Shown here: positions 60,935-64,000 of the stretch, piece by piece
Numbering within the stretch: the first letter of the stretch is position 1
How the letters are laid out: every line of letters begins with the position of its first letter
NCBI GenBank assembly: GCA_964396245.1
Contig: CAYNEO010000011.1
Location: 1-64,000, forward strand
DNA length: 64,000 bases
Reading direction: 5' to 3'
DNA from: CAYNEO01 sp964396245
Lineage (GTDB): Bacteria; Zixibacteria; MSB-5A5; GN15; FEB-12
Translations under genes and position numbers: made by a program
Notes under the pieces: model-generated
Seen by the model: only the letters and a program-made list of their open reading frames with translations
Database searches by the model: none
What the model was told of the DNA's origin: nothing

Positions 60935-62320
60935 CTATACAGTTTGTTCACTCGTAGCTGATTTTCCGTGTGCGATTCTGGCAAAGTAAACCGGCTTGCG
61001 GTCGTCGATGAACAACGAATTGACAGGGCCGTCCCTGAGTCCTTTCCACAGAAAACCAATCCCATTTTCCTCCAATCCCTCCCTAATTAACTGGAGAATG
61101 CCTTTCCTGTACATTGTCATAGGCTTATTCAGAAGAGTCAAGACCGTTTTGTACAGGTCCAGCATTTGAGCAGGCTTAATATAAGGATGATTAAACACCA
61201 GGTGCTTGGCATCGTAATGCCTGTAGTTGCGATCGAAAATCCCATACTTCGAATCCAATTCAACCCAGAGGGGGGTTCCGGGGAATGGGGTGATGATATT
61301 AACCCCGTGAAAGACAAATCCCAGTTGCTTGAACAGGATTGCATCCTGAATCACCTCTTCGGCATTCATACTCTGATGGCCAATCATATAGGATGTAATG
61401 CTGTACATATACTTTTTCTCTTGAACGCGGCGTGCAAATTCAACCGTATCTTCGATCTTCTGCCGTTTGTCTATATCGTCGAGGGCACCCTGGGACATCG
61501 ACTCGACCCCGATTGACGGTAATCGCAGTCCTCGTTCATACCAGTCATCCAGATAACGCAGGATCGTAGATGCCCGTGATTGCATGTACCAGTGAAATTT
61601 ATAGCGCGCCAGAAGCCGTGTGAGCTGGTCCGTGAACTTGGGATTAGCGCCAAAGAGTTCATCGATGATGAAAATGTACTTGATTCTTTTTTGCAGGTAA
61701 TACTGCAGGACCCGGTCAATACTCTCGAGATTTATGGAAAACATTCGCTTGTCGAACGCCGGAGTCTGACAGAAAGTGCACCGGAACGGACAGCCACGCC
61801 AGGTATAGAGCACTCCGGCCGTGAAGTGCTTGAGGTTGCCGGGTGACAGGGCGGCGTGAAACATGATTGGCGGATGTTCGATTTCCGAGTCATGAACGTG
61901 ATAACCGAACAGCTTCGCAAGTTCGTCCTCCCCCGGTCCCAGGATGATACGATCCGCGATACTTGGCACTTTGTAATCAAGCGCGCCGTAGTTACCGGCC
62001 CAGAGCTCTTTCACTCCATGTTGATGAGCTTCTTCAGCCATTCTCACTATCTCATCTATCTCGTGCTGGTAGAAACTGAAACCGACAATATCCCATCCCT
62101 CCCTGAGTTTCGCCTGATATTCATCCCACATTGGGTATTCAAGTATTTCAACTTCCGGGACGTTTTGCTTGATGAAACGTAATCCCGGGCTGACTCTTCT
62201 GCGCATGGTTATCTTCGGACGCTTCAGGATGACTTCATCCAACAAATCCATGTAGTCATCGGCAAAGCGTCTGTAAACGGTGCACAGGAGTACTTTCGGA
62301 TTGGTCGATGTGCTTTTCAT
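60935..62320 (-). CDS. Radical SAM enzyme with B12-binding-like N-terminal domain
   Basis: 461 residues, with GAGGGAA before the ATG. The first 150 residues resemble a Rossmann-type B12 domain but no D-x-H-x-x-G ligand histidine is visible. The radical SAM motif is Cys-177, Cys-181 and Cys-184 (RGCPFRCTFC), followed by a full barrel (FIIDELFGAN, SIGVESMSQGALDDI, NIITPFPGTP). It is of the type that modifies lipids, tetrapyrroles or peptides; the substrate is unknown. Upstream are unusually small overlapping open frames (62331-62688). Confidence 0.9.
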   Translation of the reverse strand: MKSTSTNPKVLLCTVYRRFADDYMDLLDEVILKRPKITMRRRVSPGLRFIKQNVPEVEILEYPMWDEYQAKLREGWDIVGFSFYQHEIDEIVRMAEEAHQHGVKELWAGNYGALDYKVPSIADRIILGPGEDELAKLFGYHVHDSEIEHPPIMFHAALSPGNLKHFTAGVLYTWRGCPFRCTFCQTPAFDKRMFSINLESIDRVLQYYLQKRIKYIFIIDELFGANPKFTDQLTRLLARYKFHWYMQSRASTILRYLDDWYERGLRLPSIGVESMSQGALDDIDKRQKIEDTVEFARRVQEKKYMYSITSYMIGHQSMNAEEVIQDAILFKQLGFVFHGVNIITPFPGTPLWVELDSKYGIFDRNYRHYDAKHLVFNHPYIKPAQMLDLYKTVLTLLNKPMTMYRKGILQLIREGLEENGIGFLWKGLRDGPVNSLFIDDRKPVYFARIAHGKSATSEQTV

Positions 62321-63010
62321 CTTAATTCCCTCATCTCAGGACAGCTTTTCGTGTCCGCCCCTGAAGAGGCCGGCGGTGCTTGTGAAGTGCTTCCATATCA
62401 CCCCCGGCAACGAAACTTGAGCATCACGCCGGACATTTCCACCGGCGTCAGCCACGGTGATAGCACACCATCACGGCGGGATGGCCTGATACGCAATTTC
62501 AAAACTGTTCATGGTTGATTCCCCGTCAAAGACCTCCACCTGAGTTTCGACCGCATGTCATTCCGGCGGCGGAGGTCGCCATCGGTCAATACGGACATCG
62601 CGGGCAAGCCGGCGCAGAACGGCCGGGCCGTTCCTCATTCCTCCTCCCGCATTTCGCAAAGCATTTCTTCGACGTATAGCCGGATCATCCCTGGCTAATA
62701 GTCGGCATCTTCACGATCATGAATTTCATGCCCGACTAATGCCGACGTACCTACCTCCGGTAATTCGTGCACGTAGAGAATGCTCTTTCCCGAGATCATC
62801 CCTCTTTAAATGTTTTTGATGTCGAGATTCCCCCGCCCAGGGGCATATACGAAGATGTGCTCAAAAAGATACTGGTAGGGCGGTACCGCCTGTGGCTGCA
62901 ATTTCCCTGCTATTAATTTAGGGTCACACCATCCGCCCAGCAAGGGATTTTTTGGACCCATCAGGTCTAATCCCGAATCTATAGCCACAGCTGCCCCTGT
63001 AATTGATTTG
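62321..63010. other. 690-bp region without a convincing gene
   Basis: It lies between the radical SAM gene and the O-methyltransferase gene, both on the minus strand. On that strand a chain of seven very short frames (17, 26, 15, 13, 7, 12 and 21 residues, 62331-62688) runs head to tail with mostly ATGA or TGATG junctions. A short inverted repeat (GTGAT ... ATCAC, near 62456-62474) is also present. The right half (62700-63010) has only short frames on both strands. It may be leader sequence, tiny peptides or a decayed gene. Confidence 0.4.
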
Positions 63011-63616
63011 TTATCTGCGAGTTAAAGCTGTCCGTCGGCAGACAAGCACGCCCTTGCCGACCGGCACCACCATACTATCTACCCGCACGTCCGTGCCGGC
63101 ATTGCGTACAACCTCCCCGAGCTTGTCGGCGTGACTGATCACATTGTCGGCAACGAGAAGACCTCCGGGTACGAGCCTCGGGACGACAATATCATAGAAG
63201 TCGTGATAATCTTCCTTTTCCGCGTCGAGGAAGCAAAAGGCAATGCCATCCCGGTCCTTAAGGAGCTCCAGGGCATTACCGCGGACCAGAGTCACTCGAT
63301 CCGTTACACCGGCCAAACGAAATGTCTCGCCTGCAAGCCGCACTTTGTCCGGATCAATCTCGAAGGTTGTCACTGTGCGACCCGTTGTCCGCCCGGCCAA
63401 TACTAACCACAGCGTGGAGTAACCACCGCTGGTGCCTATCTCTATAATCTCACCATCAGGGACGCCGGCGGCCAGAATGGCGAGAAAGCGACCGGTTTCA
63501 GGAGGAATCTGCCGCATGCGTTGACTGCTCGGCGTACCATCCTTTCGGTCTCTTGTGTCTCGTTCCTCGAGCCACTTCATGCGGCTCATAATGTGAGGTT
63601 CTATATCGTGGAACAT
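63011..63616 (-). CDS. SAM-dependent O-methyltransferase
   Basis: 201 residues, GAGGAGA upstream. The class I methyltransferase site is IIEIGTSGGYSTLWL (about 57-71) and the family pattern T-F-E-I-D-P-D-K, followed by CFLDAEKEDYHDFYD, matches caffeoyl-CoA/catechol-type O-methyltransferases. The latter motif normally holds metal-binding Asp residues. Substrate unknown. It is encoded next to a radical SAM enzyme, but a 690-base gap lies between. Confidence 0.9.
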   Translation of the reverse strand: MFHDIEPHIMSRMKWLEERDTRDRKDGTPSSQRMRQIPPETGRFLAILAAGVPDGEIIEIGTSGGYSTLWLVLAGRTTGRTVTTFEIDPDKVRLAGETFRLAGVTDRVTLVRGNALELLKDRDGIAFCFLDAEKEDYHDFYDIVVPRLVPGGLLVADNVISHADKLGEVVRNAGTDVRVDSMVVPVGKGVLVCRRTALTRR

Positions 63617-64000
63617 CGCTGTATCTCCTCCGTCTACAAATTGAATTCTATGGCATTATCCATCAGCCACCGATTACATAAAGGTAGTTTTCATCCGACT
63701 CATCGATTGAACTGGCTGCTCACTACCTATGACAGTCGATAGCTGCGTCAGTTGCAGTACCAAATACATTAACAACTCAACATATCATGATCGAGTGGAT
63801 ATTTACAAGAGAGATTCGGGACACTGGAAGTCTATGGCACGTATTGGTCCATGTAGCGTGTGATAGCCGGTTTGCCGGACAATTCGCTCGTTAGAGGAGC
63901 AGATTTTCGCCCGTTCCAGGAAGATAATCACGTTGAACCGGGAGAACACTCTGGTCTTGAAATAGACCTGCACAGGGACTATACTGGTATCCAGACGGAG
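63617..64000. other. Right-edge region, mostly unassigned
   Basis: The first 190 bases hold the upstream region of the O-methyltransferase gene. The remainder is covered by a possible partial gene at the window edge. No repeat or RNA seen. Confidence 0.4.
63803..64000 (-). CDS. Possible partial CDS at the right edge (peptidase M15-like end?)
   Basis: A 65-codon open frame runs in from beyond the window and stops at 63803. The end has a G-Y-H-T-L-H-G-P-I-R-A-I-D-F segment that recalls the S/H-x-x-G-R-A-I-D motif of M15/VanY-type peptidases. That is a weak likeness. The start is outside the window. Confidence 0.3.
   Translation of the reverse strand, partial: LRLDTSIVPVQVYFKTRVFSRFNVIIFLERAKICSSNERIVRQTGYHTLHGPIRAIDFQCPESLL

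Noticed and set aside
62806..62988. A 60-codon frame after the O-methyltransferase gene, and a 49-codon frame on the other strand
   Set aside because: Both look protein-like in part (for example IPPPRGIYEDVLKK on the plus strand) but neither has a good start or any family match, so neither is called.
1..64000. tRNA genes, rRNA, CRISPR arrays and complete insertion sequences
   Set aside because: I looked for T-loop motifs, repeated direct repeats with regular spacers, and transposase motifs and found none that held up.

Overview
The window reads as a chromosomal stretch of an uncultivated Gram-negative bacterium of the FCB type, most likely candidate phylum Zixibacteria or a close relative. 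This is an inference. It rests on a secreted subtilase with repeated PKD domains and a YPNPFNPTT-type C-terminal sorting domain, a small dockerin-like secreted protein, a TonB-dependent receptor with a carboxypeptidase-like N-terminal domain, many lipoproteins, and serine/threonine kinases fused to TolB-like and TPR regions. Promoters that can be read look sigma70-like (TTGACA/TATAAT type) and ribosome binding sites are of the AGGAGG type. I saw no rRNA, tRNA, CRISPR array or intact insertion sequence.

Layout. 0-11.9 kb: small secreted proteins, an RRM RNA-binding protein with a long leader, an SDR-type reductase, an ICMT-like methyltransferase, a secreted GT8-like protein, an MFS exporter, a TauE/DUF1634 anion-exporter pair, a DUF885 protein coupled to a POT peptide transporter, and a secreted protein of unknown role. 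12.2-18.2 kb (locus A): a HTH/Cys-rich/receiver-like regulator, then a macro-domain protein, a NarI-like cytochrome b, an HdrD/DsrK-like iron-sulfur oxidoreductase fused to a response-regulator receiver, a soluble histidine kinase with two cysteine-bearing PAS domains, and a lone receiver. 18.3-29.7 kb: the subtilase, kinase 1, a quinone-oxidoreductase-like enzyme, and a propeller lipoprotein paired with a TonB receptor. 29.9-36.8 kb: an M16 peptidase pair (one active, one inactive), a Tat-exported aldo/keto reductase with a ferredoxin tail, a LysE exporter and a GT9 glycosyltransferase.

37.3-45.5 kb (locus B) is one long same-strand run: membrane histidine kinase, two lone receivers, a TauE permease, a TIGR02186 membrane-anchored periplasmic protein, a third lone receiver, a cytidylate-kinase-like protein with a BON domain, and a PEP/pyruvate-binding protein whose usual C-terminal PEP barrel is replaced by another domain. 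45.5-64 kb: a DUF6544 protein, kinase 2, three NTF2-fold proteins, a YiiX-like hydrolase, a serine hydrolase, an RDD protein, a zinc-ribbon membrane protein with a repeat-protein partner, a flavoprotein pair, a radical SAM enzyme and an O-methyltransferase.

Loci A and B are the best candidates for poorly described systems. In A, redox chemistry at the membrane appears to be wired directly to phosphosignalling, because the receiver sits on the oxidoreductase itself and the kinase and regulator carry clustered cysteines. In B, a kinase and three output-less receivers are embedded with an anion exporter, a nucleotide-kinase-like protein and a PEP-type phosphotransfer enzyme. The functions proposed for both are inference from gene content and motifs.
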